Notes: a model not told the origin generated them from the letters alone. DNA of 64,000 nucleotides from Pseudoflavonifractor sp. AF19-9AC (GCF_003478995.1 NZ_QUGI01000005.1:210299-274298); one strand, 5' to 3'; positions 15,818 through 24,353 are shown, numbered from the stretch's first letter. Made by a program: numbers and translations.

Positions 15818-16219
15818 TCAAGCCTTTGGAGGCGGCAAATCGTAACAGCCGCCCGGCCTTTTCTCCCGCATTTTCCTCATGCGTTCCCGGCTTTTCCGAC
15901 GGTTTCCTTCGGCCTTGCAGACCTCGGAGCAGTAGGCTTGACGCCCCTCGGGCCAAAATGCCTTTCTGCAGACCGCACAGGCCCGCAGTTCCGGGGAGAT
16001 TCCTTCCGTTGTCAGCGCCGCTTGAAGCTCCGGGTCAAGGGGCAGGACAGCCTCACGGAAGTAACGGCAGTACGCCCCTGTCCAGCACTTGTGCAGCATA
16101 TAACAGGCACAGTCCAGAGGAAGGCACAGGCCGCTTTCCCTGTCATAGTTGGCACACATCCCCGTGACCAGAGAACGGATTTTCTTCTTCTCGTCACGGG
16201 TCAGCTCCCGGGCGTCCAT
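15818..16219 (-). CDS. Cysteine-rich VLP-domain protein
   Basis: A 133-residue protein with 11 cysteines in pairs: GMCANYDRESGLCLPLDCAC, then CWTGAYC and a C-terminal CAVCRKAF ... YCSEVCKAEG zinc-finger-like part. This is the Cys_rich_VLP domain known from Tn1549/CTn elements; it probably binds metal and its role is unknown. The ATG immediately follows the stop of the upstream gene, and the usual ribosome site is replaced by the 23-bp palindrome, implying translational coupling. Confidence 0.78.
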   Translation of the reverse strand: MDARELTRDEKKKIRSLVTGMCANYDRESGLCLPLDCACYMLHKCWTGAYCRYFREAVLPLDPELQAALTTEGISPELRACAVCRKAFWPEGRQAYCSEVCKAEGNRRKSRERMRKMREKRPGGCYDLPPPKA

Positions 16220-16411
16220 TTAAGACTTCGGGCCACGATGGCCCGAAGGGCGGGGCTCCACGATCAGCGCCCGGAACTTCTTCCGGCACTGTTTTTTCTT
16301 TCCTTTGCACTCCTTGTAGTAACGGCATCCCTTACAAGGGTTGTCATTGTCCCAGCCGGGGTGCGGTACTTCCTTCATCATTCGTTCAAAAGGGCTGCTT
16401 GTAAAATTCAT
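16220..16411 (-). CDS. Small Cys-containing ICE protein ending in the palindrome
   Basis: A 63-residue protein (MNFTSSPFERMMKEVPHPGW...). The ATG at 16411 lies 7 nt after GGAGG. It has a CKGCRYYKECKGKKKQC cluster suggesting metal binding. Its last residues (PSGHRGPKS) are encoded by a 23-bp palindrome, showing that the repeat is tolerated as a C-terminal extension. No domain is recognised. Confidence 0.65.
   Translation of the reverse strand: MNFTSSPFERMMKEVPHPGWDNDNPCKGCRYYKECKGKKKQCRKKFRALIVEPRPSGHRGPKS
16226..16248. repeat. 23-bp ICE palindrome, copy 8 (in coding sequence)
   Basis: Perfect arms, spacer CGA; encodes the C-terminus of the 63-residue protein. Confidence 0.87.
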
Positions 16412-16413
16412 TC

Positions 16414-17061
16414 TCATTCCTCCGTATCTTCCTCCCACGGCGGGGTATCTTCGTCCTCGGGTTCCTCTGCGATCTCCTCCAGCTCCCCGTCCTCATATTC
16501 GCAGTAATCATCTTCCAAATCCGGGGCCTCATGCTTCGGCTTGTAAATCTTGAAATAGTAACCAATTCCACCGCCGGCCAGCACCACCGCACCAATCAGG
16601 AGCAGAGAGAGAAGGGGGCTGTCCTTTTTCTCCGGCTCGGGTTCCGGTACTTCCTCCACCGGTTCAGTGGGCTTTGGCTCTGGCTCCGGGGTCACTTCTT
16701 TGGGCGGTTCCTTACCCTGTTCGGCAAGAGGCAGAAGGTCGTCTGTGGTAACGGTATTGAGGAAATAGACGTTCTCGCTGGTTTTCTGTTTGTCGATCAC
16801 CAGATAAAACACGCTCTCGTCTGCGGTGGTGATGGTGTAGAACTCCTTTCCATCCTCGTCGGTGGCGTTGTCCACCACGGTTCCCGTCCCGTCCGGGGTA
16901 AAGGGGTTCTGGGTTTCCGGCTCTGCTTCGGTTTCTGCCGGGGAGGGAGCTGTCTCCGGCTGCGGCTCGCTGCTCTGTGCATAAGCCGGGACTGTAAAGA
17001 TCAGGCAACACAAAAGGCTGGCAGCCATCGCCGTCAGCCTGCGGTATTTAATTTTCTTCAT
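16414..17061 (-). CDS. DUF4366 surface-type ICE protein
   Basis: A 215-residue secreted and anchored protein. The signal peptide (MKKIKYRRLTAMAASLLCCL, cleavage near AYAQ) is followed by a Pro/Glu-rich region, a conserved DUF4366 core (EFYTITTADESVFYLVIDKQ), a second Pro/Glu-rich linker, a membrane helix (LLSLLLIGAVVLAGGGIGYY) and an acidic cytoplasmic tail. The ATG at 17061 follows AGGAGG. Family members occur at this place in Tn1549-like transfer operons, likely as cell-wall-spanning parts of the mating apparatus. Confidence 0.82.
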   Translation of the reverse strand: MKKIKYRRLTAMAASLLCCLIFTVPAYAQSSEPQPETAPSPAETEAEPETQNPFTPDGTGTVVDNATDEDGKEFYTITTADESVFYLVIDKQKTSENVYFLNTVTTDDLLPLAEQGKEPPKEVTPEPEPKPTEPVEEVPEPEPEKKDSPLLSLLLIGAVVLAGGGIGYYFKIYKPKHEAPDLEDDYCEYEDGELEEIAEEPEDEDTPPWEEDTEE

Positions 17062-17314
17062 GGGCTGTGTCCTCCTTTTCGGGTGCCTCCGGCTTCGGGT
17101 CAGTATGGCCCGAAGCGGTAAGGCTGTTTTTGGGGTCATTCAGAAAAGCCATAAGCTGGGCGGGCGTCAATTTGAGGGAGCGCACCGCCTGCACGATCTG
17201 GCTGTTTTCTTCCTCCTGTTTCTGCTTTTCCAGCTCCCGGATTTTGGCCTGCCACTCGGCAGCCTTCTCCCGGGCTTTTTCCAGTTCCTTATCGAGCTTG
17301 TCGATCTTGTTCAT
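17048..17314 (-). CDS. DUF4315 protein
   Basis: An 88-residue protein: coiled coil KIDKLDKELEKAREKAAEWQ, then the conserved VRSLKLTPAQLMAFL helix. ATG at 17314 follows GAAAGGAGT. A 23-bp palindrome (17093-17115) lies in frame and encodes TASGHTDPKP near the C-terminus. It overlaps the DUF4366 start by 14 nt. The family is a constant companion of the NlpC/P60 and DUF4366 genes in these ICEs; function unknown. Confidence 0.8.
   Translation of the reverse strand: MNKIDKLDKELEKAREKAAEWQAKIRELEKQKQEEENSQIVQAVRSLKLTPAQLMAFLNDPKNSLTASGHTDPKPEAPEKEDTAHEEN
17093..17115. repeat. 23-bp ICE palindrome, copy 9 (in coding sequence)
   Basis: CTTCGGGTCA, spacer GTA, TGGCCCGAAG, in frame inside the DUF4315 gene. 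Confidence 0.85.
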
Positions 17315-17336
17315 GCAAGGACTCCTTTCCTCTGGC

Positions 17337-19238
17337 TCACAAACGCCCGAAGGCATAGAAATGTGTCTGCCAGTAGCTTGAATTGATGTTTGCGTATTGG
17401 ATGGGCGAACCACAATGAAGCATCATCCCGTCGCCCACATAAATCCCCACATGGGACACAGGGCCGGGGCTGTCATAGGTTCCCGTGAAAAAGATAATAT
17501 CGCCGGGCTTTGCCTCGGAGGGGGAAATGATAGCACACTGGTTGTAAATGCCCTGCGCCGTGGTACGGGGCAGGTTGTGGACGCCGCTGGCCGTGTACAC
17601 CCAGCAGACAAAGCCCGAACAGTCAAAGGAGGTGGACGGGCTGGAGCCGCCCCACACATAGGGCCAGCCGATGTACTTTGCGGCTTCTTCCATGAGCGCC
17701 GCAAAAGCCGGGTCATCCAGTGCCTCGCCGGGTATCTCATAGCTGGGGCCGGTATCTTCGCCGCCGTTGTAAATCCCCTCCCACAGATAGGGCTTGTTGC
17801 CTTTGAGCTGCTGCATAACGGTGTATATCTGCCTCTGCTGTTCGTCAAGCCTCGGCAGGATCACGGCGGGCAGCGTCTTGTTTGTGAGGGTCACATTTAA
17901 GATGTAATACTCATAGGGGACTTCCTCGGTGGTGGTTTCCCCGGTCTCCGGGTCGGTGCTGGTTTCGGTGCGGTAGCGTATCTCGACTTCCTCCGTCAAG
18001 GTCAGCTCATACTGTGCCTTGAAGATCTCCCGCAGTTCGTCCTGCACCTGTTCCCGGAAATACACATGGTACTTTGCAGAGAGATAGGACGCCAGCTCAT
18101 AGGGGTTATGGCCGATCTCGTCCACGGAATAGCGGTACTCGTCATAGCCGGGATGGGTGCTTTCGATGTTCGTTACCGTCTGCGCCAGCTCGTTTTCCAG
18201 CGCTGTGTAGTCCTCGTCCGCCCCCAGCAGGTCCGTATCCTCCGAGGCGTAGGAGGTGCCGGATAACGCATTGGCAAGGCCGCTGCCAAGCGTGGGGAAA
18301 ATGGAACTTACCGCCGACACAAGAAAACAGAGCAGCAACAGCAGGAGCAGGACCAGCACCGCCACGGAATGACGGGTCACAAACTGCGCCGCCCGACGGG
18401 TCGCAGTTCCCGAAGCGGCAGCGGTTTTCTTTGCGGTCTTTGCGCCCTGTTTTGCAGCCGCCTTTGCTTCTTTGGAATACCGGCGTTTCAGTTTCCATTT
18501 CTGCTGCACACGGGAAAGCGGATTGCTGGCAAGCTCCGGGTGCTCGGAGGCCATCTTCTGAAAATCCATATTGGCCCGGGCTTTTATGTCCTTCCGTTCC
18601 CATTTTGCCACCTTCCGGGCCGGGTGCTCCCGCCAGCGGCGTTTGGCATACCGGGTCAGTTTCCGGGCTCCGGCCTCGGCCACAAGTTCCGACTTATGGG
18701 CTCCTTCCACACCCACATTTTCATGCTCAACTTCGTGGATCTTGTTGTGGACATAGAACCATGCTTCTGTACGGGCTCCCCGGACAGCTTTCTTCGCAAG
18801 CCCCGGCGGCTTCTGCGCCGCCCGTTTCGCCTCGACCTTATCCAGCTTCTCCCGGGCCTTTCCCAGCTTTTCCCCGGCGCGCTCCGCTTTGGCCTGCGCC
18901 TTCTGGTACTTGTCCTTTTTACTCCCGGCCTTCTCGGCGGAGCCCTCCGGCTCCTGTGCCCTGCCGGTATCCTGCGGCCTGCTCGCTTCATCCTCCTGCC
19001 TCATGCGGTCAGAGGGACGGCTTTTGCGGCTGTCCTCTTGAAACTTGCCGCTTTTGGACTTCGGGCCATCATGGCCCGAAGGACTGTCCTGCCCGGCATC
19101 CTCGTCCTCAAACCGCAGACGTCGGGACGGTGCGGGGGAAGGTCCTTCCCGTTCTGCCGGTCCGGGGCGATTGTCCCCGGTATCCTCCGTCGGCCCCGGC
19201 CTTTGAAAATTCCGTTTGTCCGGTTTCTTTCCGATAAT
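17337..19238 (-). CDS. CD1108-family NlpC/P60 transfer protein
   Basis: A bitopic protein of the VirB1-like class that opens peptidoglycan for the mating channel. A long basic N-terminal region is followed by one membrane helix (SVAVLVLLLLLLLCFLVSAV, near residue 300), an extracellular VirB8/TcpC-like linker and an NlpC/P60 cysteine peptidase: FDCSGF (catalytic Cys), SHVGIYVGDG (His) and the following HCGSP. The first in-frame ATG is at 19004, but the frame stays open and family-like (SRLRFEDEDAG) up to a GGAGG at 19243-19247. The only codon at starting distance is ATT (19238), giving 633 residues. Copy 10 of the palindrome lies in frame (SPSGHDGPKS). Confidence 0.88.
   Translation of the reverse strand: MIGKKPDKRNFQRPGPTEDTGDNRPGPAEREGPSPAPSRRLRFEDEDAGQDSPSGHDGPKSKSGKFQEDSRKSRPSDRMRQEDEASRPQDTGRAQEPEGSAEKAGSKKDKYQKAQAKAERAGEKLGKAREKLDKVEAKRAAQKPPGLAKKAVRGARTEAWFYVHNKIHEVEHENVGVEGAHKSELVAEAGARKLTRYAKRRWREHPARKVAKWERKDIKARANMDFQKMASEHPELASNPLSRVQQKWKLKRRYSKEAKAAAKQGAKTAKKTAAASGTATRRAAQFVTRHSVAVLVLLLLLLLCFLVSAVSSIFPTLGSGLANALSGTSYASEDTDLLGADEDYTALENELAQTVTNIESTHPGYDEYRYSVDEIGHNPYELASYLSAKYHVYFREQVQDELREIFKAQYELTLTEEVEIRYRTETSTDPETGETTTEEVPYEYYILNVTLTNKTLPAVILPRLDEQQRQIYTVMQQLKGNKPYLWEGIYNGGEDTGPSYEIPGEALDDPAFAALMEEAAKYIGWPYVWGGSSPSTSFDCSGFVCWVYTASGVHNLPRTTAQGIYNQCAIISPSEAKPGDIIFFTGTYDSPGPVSHVGIYVGDGMMLHCGSPIQYANINSSYWQTHFYAFGRL
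19059..19081. repeat. 23-bp ICE palindrome, copy 10 (in coding sequence)
   Basis: Perfect arms, spacer TCA, in the N-terminal extension of the NlpC/P60 protein gene. Confidence 0.87.
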
Positions 19239-19256
19239 GTATCCCTCCTTTCCAAA

Positions 19257-19279
19257 CCTCGGGCCATCATGGCCCGAAG
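19257..19279. repeat. 23-bp ICE palindrome, copy 11
   Basis: CCTCGGGCCA, spacer TCA, TGGCCCGAAG, 4 nt after the virB4 stop. Confidence 0.87.
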
Positions 19280-19283
19280 TGTG

Positions 19284-21677
19284 TTACGCCCGGTTCATTT
19301 CCTGTTTTTTGTCCTCCGGGCGGGTGGTCATAATGGCGTACAGCTCGGTATTCTGCGGGAAGCGGTCAACAAACGGGATGGTGGTATTCCCGAAGAACAG
19401 CAGCCCTTCGCCGGAATTGGTATGGGTCACATAGGAAAGCTGGTGGGGGCTGATCCCAAGCTGTTTGGCTAAAATCTGCCGGTCCCCCTGTGCCTGCGAG
19501 AGCAGCACAAGGAAGTCCGAGTTTTCAAAGATGTTCTCGATCTCCGGGCTTGCCAGAAAATCCTTTACATTCTGCGTTAAAGCACTCGGAACGCACCCTT
19601 TTTTTCGCAGCATTTTCCAGATCGCCACACAATAGCTTGCCGTCAGACGGTCACGGAGCAGCACATGAAATTCGTCAAAGTAACACCATGTGGCGATACC
19701 GCGGAGGAAATTCATGGACACCTGCGAGTTTACCAAGTCCTGCATAATGAGCATGGCAATCGTCCGAAGCCCGGCCCCCAGCTTTTTTAAGTCAAGGCAT
19801 ACCAGACGGCGGTTTAAGTCCACATTGGTTTCATGGTTGAACACGTTAAGGGAGCCCGACACATAAATTTCAAGGGCCGTCGCCAGCCGCACCGCCTCGC
19901 CCTCCGGCTGGGAACAGAGCAGGTCATACAGGGTTTGGAGGGTCGGCATTTTGCTTGTTTCCGGGTCCTGCAAGTGTTCCCGGTACATCTGGCGCACACA
20001 GCGGTCAATGACGGTACGCTCCACCGGCTGCAAGCCGTCCTTGCCGCCGACGATCAGCTCCATCAGCGACAGGATAAAGTCGGCTTTCAGTGCCATCGGG
20101 TTTTCCTCGTCAAAGCTCAAATCAATGTCCATCGGATTGATGTGGTGGGGGCTGTCCGGTGCGATCTCGATGACCTGTCCGCCCAGCCGCCTGATAAGGG
20201 GCGAGTATTCGCCCATCGGGTCCACCACGATAATGCGGTCTTTTGTGGCAAGGAACACGTTCACAAGCTCCCGCTTTGCGGCGAAGGATTTACCGGAGCC
20301 CGGCACACCGAGGAACAGGCCGTTGGGGTTTTTGAGCTTTTTCCGGTTTGCCATGATGACGTTATGGGAAAGGGCGTTGAGCCCGTAATAGACGGCTTCG
20401 CCATCCATGCGGAGCTCCTGCGTCATAAAGGGAACGAAAATGGCCGTGGAGCTGGTGGTCATGCCGCGCTTGATCTCAATGCCGTTATGGCCCAGCGGAA
20501 GGCTGGAAAGAAAACCGTCCTCCTGCTGGAAGTCCAGCCGCTTCAAGGTGCAGTTGTATTTCTGGACGATACCGGACACCGTGAACAGGTCGTTGTCCAG
20601 CTCCCGGCGGGTCGGGGCCATGTTTACCACAAGGAAGGTCAGAAGGAACATTCTTTCATTCCGGCTCTGTAAATCTTCCAAGAGGGTCTTTGCGTCGTTG
20701 CTGTACGTTACAAGGTCAGGCGGGAGTATGTCCATGTCGTACCCTGACCGGGCTGCCTTTTTTTGTTCCTCCACTTTCATCTTGTCAATGTCGGAGACTT
20801 TGGCCTTGATGGATTTTACGGCGGCGGCCTGATCGACGGTCTGGATATGGAGGGTAATGGTCATTTCCGCATCCATTTCCAAAAGCTCCGCCAGCAGCTT
20901 GTCCGAGAGCTCCGAGGCCAAAATCTGCAAGTAAGAGGCAGCGCCCCAGGTCGTCCCCACCCGGAACAGTCGGCTGAAACGGAAATCGAAGCTGTCCGGG
21001 GCGATAAAGTCTTTGGTGGAAAGCCCGGTTTTGGGGATCATATCCCATGAAAACCGGAAGGGGGAGCCGCTGCCGGGGTGGAGTTGCCCGTGAAGAAGCT
21101 CCAGCCGTTCCAGCCCCGAAAGGGAACGGCACTTGACGCCCAGCTTTTTGAAGTTCCCGCAAATGTCCGCCTCTACACGTTCCAGCCTTGCCCTGGCGGT
21201 GGGAAGGTCGTCCACGTTCACGCCGAAGGTCAGGAGCTTTGTGCGGACAATGCCGTTGTTGCTTTTGGCGATCTGGTTTTCCAGCATTTCCACATACTCA
21301 CACCGGACGCTGTTGTAATCATCGTCCTGCATGGGGATGTTCACGCTGTACCGGCTGCCCGGGCGGCTCCGGTGGTTGAGGAAGGAAAGCTGGAACGGAA
21401 GGCTGCTGTCAAAGTAGTTGAGGCAGGCGCTCCACCCGTCAAAGATGGCTGCCTGATCTTCGGACTGTGCGAGCTGGTAGTTGATGTCCTCGTATTCAAT
21501 GGTTTTGGTGTAATAGCGGTCCGCTACCCGGCACACCCCGTCCCGGTACATTTCCCGGTAAGGGAGGGTCTGCTGGGCGGTGGTGGGAATGTTCTTTCCT
21601 TTCGTGAACAGGCCGGTAAGGCCCTGCTTTTCAGGCTTTCTGCCTGCGGGCTTTCCGGCCCTTCTGCTGTTTCGCAA
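19284..21677 (-). CDS. VirB4/TraE-family transfer ATPase
   Basis: A 797-residue ATPase that powers the type IV secretion channel. The TTG at 21677 lies 9 nt after AGGAGG, within the end of prgI; the family normally starts there with a basic stretch (RRAGKPAGRKPEKQGLTGLF). CagE/VirB4 N-domain residues 30-400 are followed by the ATPase domain: Walker A GVPGSGKSF (about 455-463), DPMGEY, and Walker B WCYFDEFHVLL (about 660). It overlaps prgI by 47 nt. Nearly full family length, no defects seen. Confidence 0.93.
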   Translation of the reverse strand: MRNSRRAGKPAGRKPEKQGLTGLFTKGKNIPTTAQQTLPYREMYRDGVCRVADRYYTKTIEYEDINYQLAQSEDQAAIFDGWSACLNYFDSSLPFQLSFLNHRSRPGSRYSVNIPMQDDDYNSVRCEYVEMLENQIAKSNNGIVRTKLLTFGVNVDDLPTARARLERVEADICGNFKKLGVKCRSLSGLERLELLHGQLHPGSGSPFRFSWDMIPKTGLSTKDFIAPDSFDFRFSRLFRVGTTWGAASYLQILASELSDKLLAELLEMDAEMTITLHIQTVDQAAAVKSIKAKVSDIDKMKVEEQKKAARSGYDMDILPPDLVTYSNDAKTLLEDLQSRNERMFLLTFLVVNMAPTRRELDNDLFTVSGIVQKYNCTLKRLDFQQEDGFLSSLPLGHNGIEIKRGMTTSSTAIFVPFMTQELRMDGEAVYYGLNALSHNVIMANRKKLKNPNGLFLGVPGSGKSFAAKRELVNVFLATKDRIIVVDPMGEYSPLIRRLGGQVIEIAPDSPHHINPMDIDLSFDEENPMALKADFILSLMELIVGGKDGLQPVERTVIDRCVRQMYREHLQDPETSKMPTLQTLYDLLCSQPEGEAVRLATALEIYVSGSLNVFNHETNVDLNRRLVCLDLKKLGAGLRTIAMLIMQDLVNSQVSMNFLRGIATWCYFDEFHVLLRDRLTASYCVAIWKMLRKKGCVPSALTQNVKDFLASPEIENIFENSDFLVLLSQAQGDRQILAKQLGISPHQLSYVTHTNSGEGLLFFGNTTIPFVDRFPQNTELYAIMTTRPEDKKQEMNRA

Positions 21678-22017
21678 TCGGCTGCGCCTCCTTTCTGGCG
21701 CTAAGCAGCGCATAGAAGTTTTCGGTTTTGTAAGGCCGCACACGGGGATAGAGGAACCGGGTGCGGATGATGTTTTTCAGCACTTTTTCCAGCGGCAGAC
21801 CGTCTCGTTCATACATAGCCAGAAAGAAGAACGGGAGCATGAGGCCGATCATCAGGAACATGGCGGCACTGTTCCCGATACTGCCACGGGAAAACAGGTA
21901 AGCCGGGAGGCCCACCGCCGCTGCGCTGGAAAAACAAACAAGCTGGCGCTTCGTTAGGTTGAAGGCCAGCTTTGTCTTGATTTTGGAAAGGTCTTTTGGT
22001 ACTGGCACATAGGCCAT
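21631..22017 (-). CDS. prgI: PrgI-family membrane protein
   Basis: A 128-residue protein starting MAYVPVPKDLSKIKTKLAFN, the PrgI hallmark. Two membrane helices follow (LVCFSSAAAVGLPAYLFS and AAMFLMIGLMLPFFFLAMY), then a conserved cytoplasmic segment and a basic tail. PrgI is the VirB3-like partner of VirB4 in Gram-positive conjugation systems. ATG follows AAGGAGGTGTACCAAA. Confidence 0.88.
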   Translation of the reverse strand: MAYVPVPKDLSKIKTKLAFNLTKRQLVCFSSAAAVGLPAYLFSRGSIGNSAAMFLMIGLMLPFFFLAMYERDGLPLEKVLKNIIRTRFLYPRVRPYKTENFYALLSARKEAQPIAKQQKGRKARRQKA

Positions 22018-22038
22018 TTTGGTACACCTCCTTTATTG

Positions 22039-22061
22039 CTTCGGGCCAGCATGGCCCGAGG
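22039..22061. repeat. 23-bp ICE palindrome, copy 12
   Basis: CTTCGGGCCA, spacer GCA, TGGCCCGAGG, directly abutting the stop at 22062. Confidence 0.87.
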
Positions 22062-22682
22062 TTATCTTGCGGCCTCTTTGGCCGGGGCTGTGCTGCGGGC
22101 AGCTTCGGCGGCCTCTCGTCCGCTCTGCCTTGCCCGCCAGTATTCGGGGTGATACTGCCGGATGGACTGATTGAGTTTTTCTTCAAACTGTCCTTTGTCC
22201 TTAATGCGGTCAGGGATTTTCCACAGCTTTTTGTCCAGCAGCTCCCGGAGCACTACGCTTTCCTGTGCGTCCTCCTCATAGCAAATATAGCCCTTGTCCT
22301 TGAAGCCGCATTTTTTGGCCGCTGGGGAGAGAACGGCGGCTACCTCGTTTGCCACCATCGTTCCGCCGTGGCTGGCGGTAGATACCAAAAACACCCCCGG
22401 ACAGAGGGTTTCACAATTCTGCACCTCGCCCCACGGGGAGCTTTTCGGCGCATGGAACATTCCGCCCGTCCGGCTCCGGTCTGCCTGCATGAGCGCCGCA
22501 TTTTCCAATATGGCGCGAAGTTCCGGGGAAAAATAGGCATATTCCCGCAGGACCCGGGCGGCGTCCCCACCACAGGCGTTCATCAACAGGGTATAGGCAT
22601 CGCTGTCCGCTTTGGTACAGCGGCCCAGCAGTTTTCCGTCGTAATAGCAGGCCGCGTCATAGCCCGTCCGTTTGCGTGGCAT
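22062..22682 (-). CDS. Conserved ICE protein (DUF7007-like)
   Basis: A 206-residue protein (MPRKRTGYDAACYYDGKLLG). A central segment, CPGVFLVSTASHGGTMVANE and LSPAAKKCGFKDKGYICYEE, is a pattern shared with small DUF7007-type proteins on plasmids and ICEs. ATG at 22682 follows AAAGGAGACGG. It sits between spoVG-like and prgI, inside the transfer operon; function unknown. Confidence 0.6.
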   Translation of the reverse strand: MPRKRTGYDAACYYDGKLLGRCTKADSDAYTLLMNACGGDAARVLREYAYFSPELRAILENAALMQADRSRTGGMFHAPKSSPWGEVQNCETLCPGVFLVSTASHGGTMVANEVAAVLSPAAKKCGFKDKGYICYEEDAQESVVLRELLDKKLWKIPDRIKDKGQFEEKLNQSIRQYHPEYWRARQSGREAAEAARSTAPAKEAAR

Positions 22683-22701
22683 GGTTTCCGTCTCCTTTCT
22701 G

Positions 22702-22724
22702 CTTCGGGCCAGCATGGCCCGAGG
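22702..22724. repeat. 23-bp ICE palindrome, copy 13
   Basis: CTTCGGGCCA, spacer GCA, TGGCCCGAGG, abutting the spoVG-like stop; identical to copy 12. Confidence 0.87.
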
Positions 22725-23147
22725 TCAACGCTCTGCGCTGCGGCTGGGCTTTTCCTTCGGAGGCCGTTCTGCCTTTGCCTGTTCGGCAGCCGCTTTTCCG
22801 GCTTTGAGCTGGTCGCTGATGGACGCACGCCCCACAGAGCCGCGCTCCGCCATCTGTTCCAGCTTTGCCTCATAGGCTTGCAGAACAGCGGTGTTGAGCT
22901 GTTCCCGGAACTCCTTTGTGACAGGGTAGGCCATATCCCGGTAGCCGCCTTTGCCGTCTGGCTGGCTGGGCATCCCAAGAAAGAGCCCCTTGCTGCCCTG
23001 TACGATTTTCAGATTTTCCACCACAAAGCAGTCATTGAATTTCACGCTGGCAAAGCCCATGAGGTTTTTCACAGGTTCGATGACCCGCACGCTTACATCC
23101 AGTTTCATAGGGGCGGCTGGTGTTCCGCCCGCAGTTTTTTCCTGCAT
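22725..23147 (-). CDS. SpoVG-like protein
   Basis: A 140-residue protein with a SpoVG-type domain at residues 15-100: VRVIEPVKNLMGFASVKFND, then FVVENLKIVQGSKGLFLGMP and the DMAYPV segment that matches SpoVG DIAHPI. A charged tail of ~40 residues is extra. SpoVG proteins bind nucleic acid and regulate transcription; copies on ICEs may tune transfer genes. ATG at 23147 follows GGAAAGGAG. Confidence 0.78.
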   Translation of the reverse strand: MQEKTAGGTPAAPMKLDVSVRVIEPVKNLMGFASVKFNDCFVVENLKIVQGSKGLFLGMPSQPDGKGGYRDMAYPVTKEFREQLNTAVLQAYEAKLEQMAERGSVGRASISDQLKAGKAAAEQAKAERPPKEKPSRSAER

Positions 23148-23163
23148 GGATTTCTCCTTTCCG

Positions 23164-23186
23164 CTTCGGGTCAGCATGGCCCGAAG
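23164..23186. repeat. 23-bp ICE palindrome, copy 14
   Basis: CTTCGGGTCA, spacer GCA, TGGCCCGAAG, 4 nt after the virB6-like stop. Confidence 0.87.
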
Positions 23187-23190
23187 TCTC

Positions 23191-24057
23191 TTAATGGCAG
23201 CCGAAGATGGATTTTGCAAGACTGCCTGTTTTGAATAAGGTAAAACACAGCAGCACCGTATATCCCACACAGCCCCAGATCGCCCCGATGGGGTCGCCGT
23301 CGGTGGCGATACTCTGGATCAGCACCGCATAGATGGCGACACAGACTAAGATCAACAGACCTTGAAAGCCCACCGCAAAGAGGGAGCGGAAATAGTTCTG
23401 CCCCATGTGTCCGGTTTCCCTGTTGGGGACTGTGGCAAACGGGATAGGCGCTAAACTTGTGAGTAAATAAATTTCAATCATACGGCCATATACGATGACG
23501 AAGATCACGATGTTTAAGGCAATCATGGTAAGCTGGATCAGGAAGGATTGTAGCCAGAGTCCGAACAGAGGACCTAACTCCATCGCCTCAAGCTCTGTCC
23601 GCAAACTGTCCAGCACATCCGGCGTGATCTCTGTCCCGTTCTGGATAATGCCCGCTGACTGCTGTATCACATGCTGGCTCACATCAAAGACCGCCAGCAC
23701 GATATTGAAGGTGTTCGTCAGGATCATCACAGCCACAAAGGTTTTGAACACCCACTTAAAAAACATCCATGTGTCAACTTCATGGAGGTTGTTGCGTTCT
23801 ATGAGCATCTGTATCAGCTCATAAGTCATTACAAAAGTGAGGATGACCCCGGCGATTGGCAGGATGGCAGTTTCAGAGATCTGTCGTATCATGGAAAAGA
23901 CCCCGGCGTTCCAGTCCGCCGGGGTCGTGCCTACCTGTGTGGCGATCTCGCCAACGCTCTGATTGACGTTATCGAAAAGGCCATCCAGATTTCCCATGAT
24001 ACCATCGACGAGCAGACCTTTCAGCCATTCAACGATTGCGTCGATGATAAAGTCCAT
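23191..24057 (-). CDS. VirB6/TrbL-like channel protein
   Basis: A 288-residue polytopic membrane protein: N-terminal amphipathic region with a VGEIATQVG-type extracellular part, then about six membrane helices (AILPIAGVILTFVMTYELIQ, VAVMILTNTFNIVLAVF and further). The central YGRMIEIYLLTSLAPIPFAT is conserved in CD1112/TrbL-type proteins of Tn1549-like ICEs. It is the inner-membrane channel component. ATG follows AAAAGGAGC. Confidence 0.88.
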   Translation of the reverse strand: MDFIIDAIVEWLKGLLVDGIMGNLDGLFDNVNQSVGEIATQVGTTPADWNAGVFSMIRQISETAILPIAGVILTFVMTYELIQMLIERNNLHEVDTWMFFKWVFKTFVAVMILTNTFNIVLAVFDVSQHVIQQSAGIIQNGTEITPDVLDSLRTELEAMELGPLFGLWLQSFLIQLTMIALNIVIFVIVYGRMIEIYLLTSLAPIPFATVPNRETGHMGQNYFRSLFAVGFQGLLILVCVAIYAVLIQSIATDGDPIGAIWGCVGYTVLLCFTLFKTGSLAKSIFGCH

Positions 24058-24097
24058 ACATCAGCTCCTTTTCTGGAAAAGGGACAACGGGTGACAC

Positions 24098-24313
24098 TTA
24101 GCTGAACAGGCCGGACAGCAGAGGGATAAGCTGAAGACCGATCAGAACGACACCGCCGCCAGCCATGAGCTGCTTAATGCCCTGTGATTTTGCCGCAGGG
24201 TTGTCCGACCCGTAACCTTCCAGAAGGTTGATGACGCCCCATACCGCCAGACCGGCACCAAGAGCCATAACCAGAATTTTGAGAATGTCGATTGCCTGAT
24301 TGAAAAATTCCAT
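24098..24313 (-). CDS. Maff2-family membrane protein
   Basis: A 71-residue protein (MEFFNQAIDILKILVMALGA) with two membrane helices (LVMALGAGLAVWGVINLLEG and QLMAGGGVVLIGLQLIPLLS), the Maff2 pattern seen in every Tn1549-type transfer operon. It resembles VirB2-like pilin subunits in size and topology. ATG at 24313 follows GGAGGAACGT. It is the first gene after an internal terminator, so its dose may be set separately. Confidence 0.88.
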   Translation of the reverse strand: MEFFNQAIDILKILVMALGAGLAVWGVINLLEGYGSDNPAAKSQGIKQLMAGGGVVLIGLQLIPLLSGLFS

Positions 24314-24353
24314 ATACGTTCCTCCATTTTGTTTGTTTGATGGTTTTGGGTAC

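Noticed and set aside
18074..19472. Overlapping plus-strand frames opposite the NlpC/P60 gene
   Set aside because: Pro/Arg-rich shadow translations with no start signals.
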